From positions 1-38,666 of IMG/VR virus record IMGVR_UViG_3300023174_000346: a stretch of DNA of 38,666 nt, one strand, 5' to 3'. Origin of the DNA: a virus. Positions 16,497 through 23,727 of this stretch are shown piece after piece; the first letter of the stretch is position 1, and the number at the start of each line of letters is the position of its first letter. The notes under the pieces were generated by a model. That model made no database searches. It was not told where the DNA came from and saw only the letters and a list, made by a program, of their open reading frames with translations. A program made the translations under genes and the position numbers.

Positions 16497-17873
16497 TTAT
16501 TGCCCTTGTGTTTCGGCTTGCGTAATCATAGCAGTCCCACACTTACTGCAACGCGCAAAACTCTTAGGCATTGGTAAATTACATTTAGGACAAAAATTAG
16601 ATATAGCATTGAAATAATCAGACACGCTACTGGTTGCTAATAAGTCGCTAAAAGCTTGCACCATTGCATCTAATCTGTCTGGACTGTCTGGGCTTTCCGG
16701 CGTCCAAGTAGCCATTTGATCTTCCAGCTTTTCATAATTACCAATATGCTTGATTCTGCCTTGTTCATACATCGCCGCTACTGGTTCGGCTCTTAATCTT
16801 TTACCAACATGCGCTCTAATTTCTCTGATCGGCAAGCTTGGTTCTACTTGTCGCAATACTGCGCTCACCATATCTCCACCTTGGTTCACTTCTACTAGGA
16901 TTGCATCAGCTTTCCATTCTTTAAAGACTTGCACAGCTTTACTCGCCCATTCGTAGGGTGAACCTTTGAATGAGTAATCACCTAATACATAACCAAAACC
17001 TCTAGTGTCAGAACCGCAAACGATGATGCCAGTTTCATCTGAATCTTTAGTATTAGTTATTGCCGGGTCAATTGACACGATCAACCGGGATAAAGGAGGA
17101 CGCTCGGTGACTCGGTTACGATCGATCAAGCCGCGTGTCCAGAGTGCGCCTTCAACATCATCTAGTATTTCGCCGTATAGCTCTTGTCTACCTAGACGAG
17201 TATTGTTGTAGCGAGCTTGAAGTTCAATAAGAGCTTGTGGCGCTAAATTAGCTGCATTATCAAAGGTCGAGCCTCTTACAACCCTTACTGAACCGTCATC
17301 TCTAGCGTTTAATTTGCGTATCAAAGGTATTGGTTTAGGCGTTGTCGTGATTATTGTCCGAGGGTGACTACCTAACCGTAGACCGAACTGCAACTGGTCG
17401 TAAGTATCTTCGTAGCGCCAAGCTGCAAGCTCGTCACACCAAGCTCCGTGATGTTGTGGACCGCGTAATCGATCTGGCTCGTCAGCTGAGAAAAGCTTGA
17501 TACGAGTGCCGTTTAATAATCTTATTTCGCCTATCGTTCTGTTGTAATAATCCAGAACTCCGTATTGTCGCAGTATGGGTAGTAAGCCAGATTCTCCTTC
17601 AGCGCAAGTATCTCGCACATCTCCGAATGTTGGTGCGATGACAGCCCACCTAGTATTACGCTGCGTAATAGCTTGCCAAGCAATCCATTCCGCTGCAGTC
17701 CTAGTCTTACCAGCACCACGACCAGCAAGGTATAACCAAGTAGTCCAAGTATCAGCATCAGGTAATTGTTCGGGTCTCGCCATCTCCGCTTCCCATGTCG
17801 CCCGGCGAGAAGCGAGTTGATCGTACCAATTCAACAATTCGTTGGGTATGCTGTTCGAGGAGTGCGCCGTCAT
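16497..17873 (-). CDS. terL: Terminase large subunit
   Basis: A 458-residue packaging motor. Walker A is GRGAGKT (residues 51-57), after the family N-terminus MARPEQLPDADTWTTWLYLA. Walker B and the catalytic Glu are in AWCDE (residues 144-148). The nuclease domain begins with LIVSIDPAI (Asp269), and further acidic residues lie at ILVEVNQGG and SPDRLDAMVQAF. The final 40 residues add a four-cysteine zinc ribbon (FCPKCNLPMP...CSKCG), which is not part of the usual enzyme. The ATG at 17873 lies 116 bases inside the small-terminase gene. An alternative Met at residue 31 would lose conserved N-terminal residues. Confidence 0.95.
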   Translation of the reverse strand: MTAHSSNSIPNELLNWYDQLASRRATWEAEMARPEQLPDADTWTTWLYLAGRGAGKTRTAAEWIAWQAITQRNTRWAVIAPTFGDVRDTCAEGESGLLPILRQYGVLDYYNRTIGEIRLLNGTRIKLFSADEPDRLRGPQHHGAWCDELAAWRYEDTYDQLQFGLRLGSHPRTIITTTPKPIPLIRKLNARDDGSVRVVRGSTFDNAANLAPQALIELQARYNNTRLGRQELYGEILDDVEGALWTRGLIDRNRVTERPPLSRLIVSIDPAITNTKDSDETGIIVCGSDTRGFGYVLGDYSFKGSPYEWASKAVQVFKEWKADAILVEVNQGGDMVSAVLRQVEPSLPIREIRAHVGKRLRAEPVAAMYEQGRIKHIGNYEKLEDQMATWTPESPDSPDRLDAMVQAFSDLLATSSVSDYFNAISNFCPKCNLPMPKSFARCSKCGTAMITQAETQGQ

Positions 17874-18237
17874 AAGTAATTACCTCTGCCTGTATCTTGG
17901 TTGGAGCGTCTAACCCGAGAATACGAGTTCGCCTGTCTACTATCTTCAAAATGGTTTCAATAGCTTTTTTGTCGCCATTCTTAGCATCGTCATAAACGCC
18001 AAATTGCAATCTATCGAGTAAGTCAATTTCCATATTTCTATACTCTTCAAGCTTGGGTGCAACCATGCGTTCAGTAATGCGTTGGTATGCCTTGTAAGCG
18101 CCAGAAGCGTTGGCGTATCCAGTAGCTTTAGCTATAAGCTCCCAAGTTGCGCCTGTCCTGCGTAATTCGATAATCTTTTCTTCTTTTTCCAAACGCACAA
18201 GTTTCAGCGCATCTTCTTCTTGTATTTTTCCTGTCAT
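17758..18237 (-). CDS. terS: Terminase small subunit (putative)
   Basis: A 159-residue protein ending inside the start of the large terminase. Residues 18-60 look like a helix-turn-helix (KIIELRRTGATWELIAKATGYANASGAYKAYQRI), which binds the packaging start site. A helical oligomerisation region follows (LEEYRNMEIDLLDRLQFGVYDD...AIETILKIVDRRTRILG). Such proteins recognise viral DNA and load the large subunit. The 116-base overlap with the large subunit is long for a phage and both frames look genuine. Confidence 0.8.
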   Translation of the reverse strand: MTGKIQEEDALKLVRLEKEEKIIELRRTGATWELIAKATGYANASGAYKAYQRITERMVAPKLEEYRNMEIDLLDRLQFGVYDDAKNGDKKAIETILKIVDRRTRILGLDAPTKIQAEVITYDGALLEQHTQRIVELVRSTRFSPGDMGSGDGETRTIT

Positions 18238-18251
18238 ACGCTTAATTTATC

Positions 18252-18698
18252 CTAAATCAAATTATACGCAACTCGGTCGGTCATGCCTTCTTCCCAAAAG
18301 TAAAGCTCAGCAGGACAAGAAGCTTGTGCCAATCCCTTCAGCACTTTCTTATTGTCTTCAGTGAAGTTTGTAATGTTATGTCCTACAATTACGGCGTTTT
18401 TAAAATTCACTACATTTTCTATCGATCTACTTGTAGGTAGTAAAAATACTTTCAGTACTAGCTCGCCGTATCTCTCTATAAGCCAATCAGTAGTGATAGC
18501 TCTAATTACCGGGTCATCTTTGCGAGCGCTAATAGCTATAAAAGGTTCAGTAGGAATCAATAAAGGTTTTGCCGCTTTATATTGTTCAAGTAGTCCCATC
18601 TTATGCGCCCTACGCTCAGCACCGTTCATTTTGCCCCATTTTTTCGAGCTTGGTAACGGTTTTGTAGCTAATACTCCGTCAATATCGTACCCGGTCAT
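18252..18698 (-). CDS. HAD-like phosphatase
   Basis: A 148-residue protein beginning MTGYDIDGVLATKP. The DxDG motif (Asp5, Asp7) is the nucleophile/acid pair of the HAD superfamily, followed by FIAISARKDD (motif II-like, Ser/Thr region) and a later Lys/Asp region (IENVVNFKNAVIVGHN). It is short for a HAD enzyme and may be a minimal phosphatase of the polynucleotide-kinase-phosphatase or nucleotidase type. It overlaps the glycosyltransferase gene by four bases (ATGA), which places it in the DNA modification cluster. Whether it acts on nucleotides, sugar phosphates or DNA ends cannot be told from the sequence. Confidence 0.65.
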   Translation of the reverse strand: MTGYDIDGVLATKPLPSSKKWGKMNGAERRAHKMGLLEQYKAAKPLLIPTEPFIAISARKDDPVIRAITTDWLIERYGELVLKVFLLPTSRSIENVVNFKNAVIVGHNITNFTEDNKKVLKGLAQASCPAELYFWEEGMTDRVAYNLI

Positions 18699-19633
18699 AA
18701 TCCCATTGTTGCTAAAGATAAATTAAGTAGCATATAAGCGTTGCTGTCTTGAACTTGTCGAGCGTGTATAGCTTCGCGCTGCTCTCTTGATAGCCTTAAA
18801 AGCGATGCAAGCTCTCTAGGTGAGGTAACTCCATACGCCCAATTTAGAGCTGGATTACCTATTGGCGCGGCAACTGGTATCCCAGCGAGTAGCGCGTGGT
18901 AAGCTCGCCCGGTCCTCCACCCGGTAATAGCGTGTTTACCGTCGTACATCGCAAAGCAAGCTCGCCATTGCTTATACCAATTAGCTCTATCACGCTGCTG
19001 TGGAGGCTCAACGATAGATAAGCTTGGATCGTTCCACTCTTCAATTCTTCCGGCTATGGTCAATGTGCCGCTTTGCAAGTAGGGTGTTAAGCTCTTCATA
19101 CGCCCATTTGGACGCCCATAATATATAGCTGTTGGCTGCGTACCGTCACTAAACTCTTGTTGATCGAGTAGTGCGTGGAATGGCAAATCAATCATTCTTG
19201 CCGCTGATGGCACCCCAAGCTTGAGTCGGGTTGGCTCAAGTTTAGTAGCATTTACCGCTACAAACCACCGAGTCCAGTCTTCACTCGGTAACTCTTTCCA
19301 TAAAAAAGGCAAGTCTGGGTCGTCACATAAAAAGATTACTTTACCTTTGTGGGTTTTAATCATTTCAAAGGTTTCATTCCAAGCTTTTCCATTGAACAAT
19401 AGGTTATTGCCGCCAAACTCCAGCATTAAAACATCGCAAGGTGTATAAGCTTCTTGTTTATGCCCAGCCTCTGTACTGGCTGTCGTCAATGGTGATAGCC
19501 AAGCAAACTTATGACCGCGTAATTCCAGATTCAGTATTAACGCTCGGCGTTTTTCTAACCAAGTGCCTCTTTGCCCAGTTTCGTTATCCGTTAATGGAAG
19601 TTTGCCAGATACACGCCTATATCCAATTTTCAT
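18695..19633 (-). CDS. Glycosyltransferase-like protein (GT-B type), probably DNA-modifying
   Basis: A 312-residue protein directly after the TET-like dioxygenase gene (one-base gap) and before the HAD gene (four-base overlap). The layout suits a GT-B enzyme: an N-terminal Rossmann-like half with CDVLMLEFGGNN and GKVIFLCDDPDLPFLW, and a C-terminal half with TAIYYGRPNGRMKSL, TLTIAGRIEEW, RACFAMYDGKHAITGWRTGRAYHALLAGIPVAAPIG. The last stretch is a donor-binding region like GT family 4. Beside a 5mC oxidase, transfer of a sugar to 5-hydroxymethylcytosine in DNA is a reasoned inference. Transfer to a capsid or host-surface target is the alternative. Confidence 0.72.
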   Translation of the reverse strand: MKIGYRRVSGKLPLTDNETGQRGTWLEKRRALILNLELRGHKFAWLSPLTTASTEAGHKQEAYTPCDVLMLEFGGNNLLFNGKAWNETFEMIKTHKGKVIFLCDDPDLPFLWKELPSEDWTRWFVAVNATKLEPTRLKLGVPSAARMIDLPFHALLDQQEFSDGTQPTAIYYGRPNGRMKSLTPYLQSGTLTIAGRIEEWNDPSLSIVEPPQQRDRANWYKQWRACFAMYDGKHAITGWRTGRAYHALLAGIPVAAPIGNPALNWAYGVTSPRELASLLRLSREQREAIHARQVQDSNAYMLLNLSLATMGL

Positions 19634-19634
19634 T

Positions 19635-20516
19635 TTATGGGTTTTTAGATGACCGCACTTGTAAAGTAGCTTCTCCCTTTAACACAGCCGCCATTTGATC
19701 TTCGCGCTTGGTTCTATTTTCTGCTCCTCGCGCAGTTTCCACCGCATAAGTAAAGCAATCTTTCATGCCTTTCAGTGCGTAATAAACTACTGAGTATCTG
19801 TAAGAATCTTCTTTTGTCGGCATCATAGGTGTTACTCCATGCACATATTTGTAGCCGGGGAAAAATAAAACCCAACCATCGCGACAAGCACAAGTAAGTT
19901 TATATTCAGGGAAGTCTAAATATCCACCCTTCATATCGCGCCTAATTACCGGCATAGCGCTCCAAGTAGCAAAGTTAAATCCATCTCTATGGTAAGGCAG
20001 AGTCGAAGCTTTATTAACTACGCCAGAAGTCCATAAAGCATCATCAGTCATACGCCATTCGTTATCTAATCCAGCCTCAGCCAAGTTTTTAACATCGTTC
20101 TCGAATATTTGTGGCGCAAATTCTTTAAACATTCTTCCAAACTTCTCAGCAAAAGCTATTAATACCGCGTGTTCATTGGGTTGTTCGTTTGCAAGCGTAG
20201 TAGGACGGCAAGACTCCCTGCGTTGGTATATTTTGCGCGGTGCCATACCAAATGTTCGTGAAGAGTTTTCAATGCCTAGGCTTTGGCGCTTGGTAGAGCC
20301 GTACTTAATATTCATTACAGACTTGCGCAATAAATTGACTTCTTCTTCCATTGGAAAGTAAGCTAAAAATGGTTCTTCCGTGTCTTCGTCTATGTAAATA
20401 CCCGGTTCGATACAATTAGCTTCTAAATCGTCTACCATTTTGCCAACCAATTCGGTAGCTTCGTCTGGGGTTAATACGCGCTTAATTCTAAATATAGGTA
20501 ACTCAGATAGATTCAT
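19635..20516 (-). CDS. TET/JBP-like 2-oxoglutarate/Fe(II) dioxygenase
   Basis: About 293 residues from the ATG at 20516. A TTG at 20549 would add 11 residues. The metal triad lies in the double-stranded beta-helix: LPYHRDGFNF gives His and Asp (residues 176 and 178 from this start), and FFPGYKYVHGVTPM gives the second His (226). SYRYSVVYYALKGMKDCF carries the 2-oxoglutarate Arg (240). The GGYLDFPEY and TWSAMPV segments match phage TET/JBP proteins. Known phage members oxidise 5-methylcytosine in DNA to 5-hydroxymethylcytosine. The adjacent glycosyltransferase and the C5 methyltransferase at 31483 support that role. It overlaps the ParB-like gene. Confidence 0.85.
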   Translation of the reverse strand: MNLSELPIFRIKRVLTPDEATELVGKMVDDLEANCIEPGIYIDEDTEEPFLAYFPMEEEVNLLRKSVMNIKYGSTKRQSLGIENSSRTFGMAPRKIYQRRESCRPTTLANEQPNEHAVLIAFAEKFGRMFKEFAPQIFENDVKNLAEAGLDNEWRMTDDALWTSGVVNKASTLPYHRDGFNFATWSAMPVIRRDMKGGYLDFPEYKLTCACRDGWVLFFPGYKYVHGVTPMMPTKEDSYRYSVVYYALKGMKDCFTYAVETARGAENRTKREDQMAAVLKGEATLQVRSSKNP

Positions 20517-21174
20517 CTTTTGGTGCACTCTCTCCCGATACATCTTCAATTAATCTTACAACCGCATCAGCATTAGTAGTCAAACCGTGTTGAGCGCGAT
20601 AGGCAGATAGTTTATCAATTAACCAGACATAAGTTGTGTTGTCGTAATCCATCATTAACATTCGCGTTGCTTTTTGTGCGTAGCGTTCAGCATATTCACC
20701 GAGAGATGTGCCGATATTTACATTGCTTAATCCAGTTTCGCCTACCTTTGGCGCCAAGTGGATACCTGCGCCTAAGTTCGGTGTAGTTTCTTCGTCTAGT
20801 AATGCCATCAAAGAATCTACATCGTCTTGCGAATACCCAGTTGCTTTTAAGTCTGGTAATTCATCTAATAATTCTAGTAATGTTTCCGTGTCGTAAGTGC
20901 CCATATCTGAAGTCTTATTGTCGATCGCTACTATCTTGGCCGCTGTCGCTTGATCTACATCTACATAATTGACTGAAATATCTGCCCAGCCTAATTTCTT
21001 TGCTGCGGCGTAAGTGTGGTTGCCAGCCAATATTTCTTTAGTGCGAATGTTCACTGTTATTGGTTTGTATTGACCGTAAGCAGATAAAGATTCGGCTATA
21101 AGATCAATATTACCTTTGCGTGGGTTTTTAGCGTATGGAGTTAATTCATCAAGCGCTACTTGTTTTATTTCCAT
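20503..21174 (-). CDS. ParB/sulfiredoxin-like nuclease-domain protein
   Basis: A 223-residue protein with an N-terminal ParB-like domain: LTPYAKNPRKGNIDLIAESLSAYG, a YKPITVN strand, and ILAGNHTYAAAKKLGW (residues about 12-80), the nucleotide-binding/DNA-contact core. A DDVDSLMALLDEE-like acidic patch follows at residues 112-130, then a helical tail. Phage ParB-like proteins frequently neighbour DNA modification genes, and this one overlaps the TET-like gene by 14 bases (47 with the TTG start). It could direct or regulate modification or act as a nuclease. No second ParA partner is present, so partitioning is unlikely. Confidence 0.75.
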   Translation of the reverse strand: MEIKQVALDELTPYAKNPRKGNIDLIAESLSAYGQYKPITVNIRTKEILAGNHTYAAAKKLGWADISVNYVDVDQATAAKIVAIDNKTSDMGTYDTETLLELLDELPDLKATGYSQDDVDSLMALLDEETTPNLGAGIHLAPKVGETGLSNVNIGTSLGEYAERYAQKATRMLMMDYDNTTYVWLIDKLSAYRAQHGLTTNADAVVRLIEDVSGESAPKDESI

Positions 21175-21352
21175 TTTCAGCCTCCTGTCGTTCTGCGATC
21201 TCTAATCGTGCGTCTAATAAATCATCTAAGCTAGATAGTAATAGATTTCGGCGCCGAGGTGTTAATCGAGAATCTATAAGCAATTTTTGAATATGCTTCA
21301 TAGCCTCGTCTAATTCCTCGACGCTTACTATCTCTGTAATCACTACGGTCAT
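21149..21352 (-). CDS. Small helical protein of unknown function
   Basis: A 67-residue protein, predicted almost entirely helical (EELDEAMKHIQKLLIDS, RRRNLLLSSLDDLLDARLEIAERQEAE). Its end overlaps the ParB-like gene by 26 bases. It resembles small phage coiled-coil proteins without assigned function. I do not recognise a family. Confidence 0.6.
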   Translation of the reverse strand: MTVVITEIVSVEELDEAMKHIQKLLIDSRLTPRRRNLLLSSLDDLLDARLEIAERQEAENGNKTSSA

Positions 21353-21361
21353 GCATAAAGA

Positions 21362-21550
21362 CTAGCGTTTTTTCCTCGCTTCGCGCTTCGCTCCGTAAGC
21401 TTTTACCTGCTCGGCATCGTAGAACACGGACCGCCATTCGCGTTTCACCCAATTCAGGGTTTTACGGTGCTGGATTTGTCTCAAATTATTTATCGTAATA
21501 TTGAGATATTCAGCGACTTGTTGGCTAGTCCATAATTCGTTATTTACCAA
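21362..21550 (-). CDS. Small helix-turn-helix (MerR/excisionase-type) protein
   Basis: A 62-residue protein whose start appears to be TTG at 21550, four bases before the end of the SSB gene on the transcript; GAGGAAG precedes it. The sequence WTSQQVAEYLNITINNLRQIQHRKTLNWVKRE...FYDAEQVKAYG is a MerR/Xis-like winged helix (helix_turn_helix_17 type), and the tail is very basic (KREARKKR). It could regulate DNA or aid packaging. Without an integrase, an excisionase role is unlikely. Confidence 0.7.
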   Translation of the reverse strand: MVNNELWTSQQVAEYLNITINNLRQIQHRKTLNWVKREWRSVFYDAEQVKAYGAKREARKKR

Positions 21551-21915
21551 GGTGCTTCCTCTTTCTGCTGAACGCTTTTAACAACTGGCGCTTGGTTCTT
21601 AGGTGATTTAGGCACAATAGCAAAGTCTGTGCCATTTATTTCTAGTGATACCCGGTCTTTGCCTTCTTTGTCCGTGTATTGAGATACTCCAAGCTTACCG
21701 ATAACCAAGACTTTATCGCCTTTTCTAAGACTATCTATAACAAGATCGGCTTTTGAGTTCCAAAATGTAACTCTAAACCAAACTGTTTCGCCTTCACCTT
21801 TGGTCTTGCTCCAAGGTGTGTGTGCCAATGAAAATACTGCCAAAGTTTCATCTTTAGCCATTTTCAATTCCGGCTCGTTGCCGACATTACCATTTATTGT
21901 AATTTGATTAATCAT
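21544..21915 (-). CDS. ssb: Single-stranded DNA-binding protein
   Basis: A 123-residue OB-fold protein with the SSB pattern: INQITINGNVGNEPELK, a FSLAHTPWSKTKGEGETVWFRVTFWN strand pair, ADLVIDSLRKGDKVLVIGKLGVSQYTDKEGKDRVSLEINGTDFAIV. The C-terminal tail ends EEAPW instead of the acidic DDIPF-type tip that recruits host repair proteins. It overlaps the HNH gene by eight bases. It should coat phage single strands during replication or recombination. Confidence 0.9.
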   Translation of the reverse strand: MINQITINGNVGNEPELKMAKDETLAVFSLAHTPWSKTKGEGETVWFRVTFWNSKADLVIDSLRKGDKVLVIGKLGVSQYTDKEGKDRVSLEINGTDFAIVPKSPKNQAPVVKSVQQKEEAPW

Positions 21916-22243
21916 TTATTCCTCCTAGTGAGATAGTTGTGCCTTCGTTAGTTAGCAAAACGATAGAACCGTCTGGTTTGAAGAAAGGAGTTTCTTCTGG
22001 CTCTTGCCAAGACGCAACCATCCAGCCTTTTCGTTCTGCCATTTCAGGATTCAGGTGGATGCTGTCTGTTTTCAGATTATGGCACCCATGATGAATCCAA
22101 ATTAAATTCGCAACAGAATCTTCACCTCCGCGCGATTTTAATTTTCTGTGATGTAATGCCATCGATTCTTCTCTGACACCACCACAAACTTCGCAATAGC
22201 TTCCAGCGCGCTCTTGGACAATTTCAACAATTTTTTTATCCAT
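21908..22243 (-). CDS. HNH endonuclease
   Basis: About 111 residues from the ATG at 22243, chosen because AAAGGCG precedes it and the transglycosylase gene ends just ahead. The HNH core is SYCEVCGGVREESMALHHRKLKSRGGEDSVANLIWIHHGCHNLKTDSIH: a zinc-binding CxxC pair, the catalytic HH pair, the SRGGEDSVANL segment, and HHGCH. Phage HNH proteins near terminases often cooperate in DNA packaging by nicking the concatemer. Here four modification genes lie between it and the terminase. A homing function is the alternative. Confidence 0.85.
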   Translation of the reverse strand: MDKKIVEIVQERAGSYCEVCGGVREESMALHHRKLKSRGGEDSVANLIWIHHGCHNLKTDSIHLNPEMAERKGWMVASWQEPEETPFFKPDGSIVLLTNEGTTISLGGIND

Positions 22244-22256
22244 ACCGCGCCTTTCG

Positions 22257-22706
22257 TTAATACCAAGGGTTGCCCTTCTTGGCTTGCTTTTGCCAAAACG
22301 CCCAAGCTTCGCAAGGCGAGCCATAACGCTTCGTAATGTATCTTAACCCAAATGTAATCTGAACGCCAGCCTCTTTGGGCTTGTGTGGTGCTTTGTAATT
22401 AGCCCATGTACTCGGCATAAATTGCGCAATACCGTAGGCTCCTGACTTTTTGTTTTCAGCCTTTGGGTTCCAATGGCTCTCGCGCTCCCAAAGTTCGACC
22501 AAGCATTTGTATTGTTGGTGAGAACCCCATTGATTCATTACTTTTCCGTAGGCATAAGTTTTTGGAGAAGCAGTTAATAATGTTAAAGGTTTTGGGCGCA
22601 CAGGTGCTATTGCGGCTTCCGCACTTACCGAACTGCAAAATCCAACCAATAAGGCGATTAAAAGGATTCTGCGACGAAAGACTATTTTAGTAGTCCTTCC
22701 TCCCAT
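22257..22706 (-). CDS. Secreted lytic transglycosylase (SLT-type)
   Basis: A 149-residue protein with an N-terminal signal: RRRILLIALLVGFCSSVSAEA (about residues 11-31), with a cut near SAEA. The rest is a small lysozyme-like transglycosylase domain: KCLVELWERESHWNPKAENKKSGAYGIAQFMPSTWANY, where the Glu in WERESHWN is the catalytic acid, then FGLRYITKRYGSPCEAWAFWQ. It resembles resuscitation/aggregation-factor-type domains common in Actinobacteria. It may help the phage pass or degrade peptidoglycan, separately from the CHAP endolysin at 34796. Confidence 0.8.
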   Translation of the reverse strand: MGGRTTKIVFRRRILLIALLVGFCSSVSAEAAIAPVRPKPLTLLTASPKTYAYGKVMNQWGSHQQYKCLVELWERESHWNPKAENKKSGAYGIAQFMPSTWANYKAPHKPKEAGVQITFGLRYITKRYGSPCEAWAFWQKQAKKGNPWY

Positions 22707-22785
22707 CGCACGCTTGGCAAACTTTGGCGTTGTAGAGTTGTTTTCCGCATCCTAAGCAACGGCTGATAAATGAATCACTACTCAT
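22687..22785 (-). CDS. Tiny zinc-ribbon protein (32 residues)
   Basis: A short gene overlapping the start of the transglycosylase by 20 bases. AAGGAGAACGAAA precedes the ATG at 22785. The peptide has RCLGCGKQLYNAKVCQACDG: two CxxC knuckles that would bind one zinc ion. It is the first gene after the predicted promoter at 22839-22844. The function is not known; a nucleic-acid-binding role is only a guess. Confidence 0.65.
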   Translation of the reverse strand: MSSDSFISRCLGCGKQLYNAKVCQACDGRKDY

Positions 22786-22974
22786 TTTCGTTCTCCTTAA
22801 CTGAGAAATAGCGAATAGGTGTTATTAGTTTATCCGTAATTATAGATTTTTAACCCGATTTAGAACGGTAAACCGGGTCAAAAATGGAGCGCAGGTCTGG
22901 CTAACCCATGGACTAGGTATCATGACCAGCCTTGGTGGTATGAACAAAACCACTTTAACGCTCATGGTCGTCAA
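22786..22974. other. Non-coding control region of the late operon
   Basis: No convincing gene is seen in these 189 bases. The region holds the promoter at 22839-22844, the ACCCG (22853-22857)/CGGGT (22874-22878) inverted repeat, and another small inverted repeat GTGGT (22935-22939)/ACCAC (22949-22953) nested inside GACCA (22924-22928)/TGGTC (22965-22969). A 14-base stretch at 22897-22910 recurs exactly at 23042-23055 inside the next gene. It separates the small-protein block from the late operon. Confidence 0.6.
22839..22844 (-). promoter_or_regulatory. Predicted -10 element (TATAAT) ahead of the late operon
   Basis: A perfect TATAAT reads on the minus strand. No good -35 match lies 16-18 bases upstream, as is frequent in Actinobacteria. 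Transcription would begin near 22832, giving a leader of about 45 bases to the zinc-ribbon gene. The inverted repeat ACCCG/CGGGT lies just upstream of the -10 and could be an operator or activator site. Confidence 0.5.
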
Positions 22975-23160
22975 TTATGCGTAAAAAGTTTTAGTGTGAA
23001 GCTTGCCATTAGGCTCGATCAAAGACACTAGCGTGTAATTACTGGCTAACCCATGATCTACAAATTTATTGTAGGAAGCCACAGCGTCTACACAATTATC
23101 TAATTCTTTTCGCCATGTTTTTACACCGTCAGTAATGACTACGATTGTGTATTCATTCAT
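22975..23160 (-). CDS. Small protein of unknown function (61 residues)
   Basis: Starts MNEYTIVVITDGVKTWRKELDN and continues as a compact alpha/beta sequence (CVDAVASYNKFVDHGLASNYTLVSLIEPNGKLHTKTF). It is the last gene of the small-protein block and overlaps the preceding gene by four bases (ATGA). It resembles short phage proteins with an alternating strand-helix-strand pattern. No family is recognised. Confidence 0.6.
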   Translation of the reverse strand: MNEYTIVVITDGVKTWRKELDNCVDAVASYNKFVDHGLASNYTLVSLIEPNGKLHTKTFYA

Positions 23161-23423
23161 AATTTATCCTTTTCTGGCGCTAATTCCAACATCATCTCAT
23201 TTAAAACTTGTAAATCGAGCGTTGGATCTACATAAGCCACTTTGTCTGGAGTCCGTTGAGCGTCCAAGCCTGAATCTTTACAAAAGTCTATATAAGGCTT
23301 TTCGCCTTTGTAGTCTTTCATAAACTCTACGGCTCCACGATATAAAGGCTCTTCGTTATTTATCCACATAGATACATTCCAAGTCGCCCGGTTTTTCCAG
23401 CCGTTATATCCTGATTCGCTCAT
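23157..23423 (-). CDS. Conserved small phage protein (DUF7249-like)
   Basis: 88 residues from the ATG at 23423, chosen because it overlaps the preceding stop as TAATG. The sequence GWKNRATWNVSMWINNEEPLYRGAVEFMKD matches the WxNRATWNVxLWINN pattern of small phage proteins that I associate with DUF7249, without a known function. It is followed by an acidic helical part. A sequence identical to a DnaA box occurs here, but it is explained by the codons for Met-Trp-Ile. Confidence 0.7.
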   Translation of the reverse strand: MSESGYNGWKNRATWNVSMWINNEEPLYRGAVEFMKDYKGEKPYIDFCKDSGLDAQRTPDKVAYVDPTLDLQVLNEMMLELAPEKDKL

Positions 23424-23521
23424 TAAGACCACCAACCTTTCGCTACGCCTAATCCCCATATACCCAAACCAATAGCCATAAGATTACTTATAAGCAATAA
23501 TCCTAAAATTACATATACCAT
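23423..23521 (-). CDS. Tiny membrane protein (32 residues)
   Basis: A very short gene with AGGAGGGAAGCTTG directly before the ATG at 23521 and a one-base stop/start overlap with both neighbours (TGATG upstream, TAATG downstream). The peptide is nearly all hydrophobic: VYVILGLLLISNLMAIGLGIWGLGVA, a single membrane helix, then KGWWS. Overlapping starts on both sides and a strong ribosome site make this a real gene. It could act at the host membrane, for example in superinfection exclusion, but no evidence favours one role. Confidence 0.65.
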   Translation of the reverse strand: MVYVILGLLLISNLMAIGLGIWGLGVAKGWWS

Positions 23522-23727
23522 CAAGCTTCCCTCCTAAATCTATAAGTGTGTTTACAAACTGGACAAGTAACTTTGTCGTCCACCAAACCCCAGTCGTCAG
23601 TTACAAAATCCGCTGACCAACGACCTTGGCAAATATCCGTGCAGTCGTCGCATCCGTCCTCGTGGCATACGACTTCTAAAGTTACTTCTTGGCAATAAAT
23701 ACCTGAACCCATCATTGATTCGCTCAT
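23521..23727 (-). CDS. Small zinc-ribbon protein
   Basis: A 68-residue acidic protein with EVVCHEDGCDDCTDIC near the middle and VTCPVCKHTYRFRREA at the end. The paired cysteines would form zinc-binding knuckles. It lies in a run of small genes joined by one-to-four-base overlaps. The function is unknown. Confidence 0.65.
   Translation of the reverse strand: MSESMMGSGIYCQEVTLEVVCHEDGCDDCTDICQGRWSADFVTDDWGLVDDKVTCPVCKHTYRFRREA

Noticed and set aside
23360-23368. Third DnaA box
   Set aside because: TTATCCACA is present here but is the coding sequence for Met-Trp-Ile in a conserved motif, so it is not evidence of a site.
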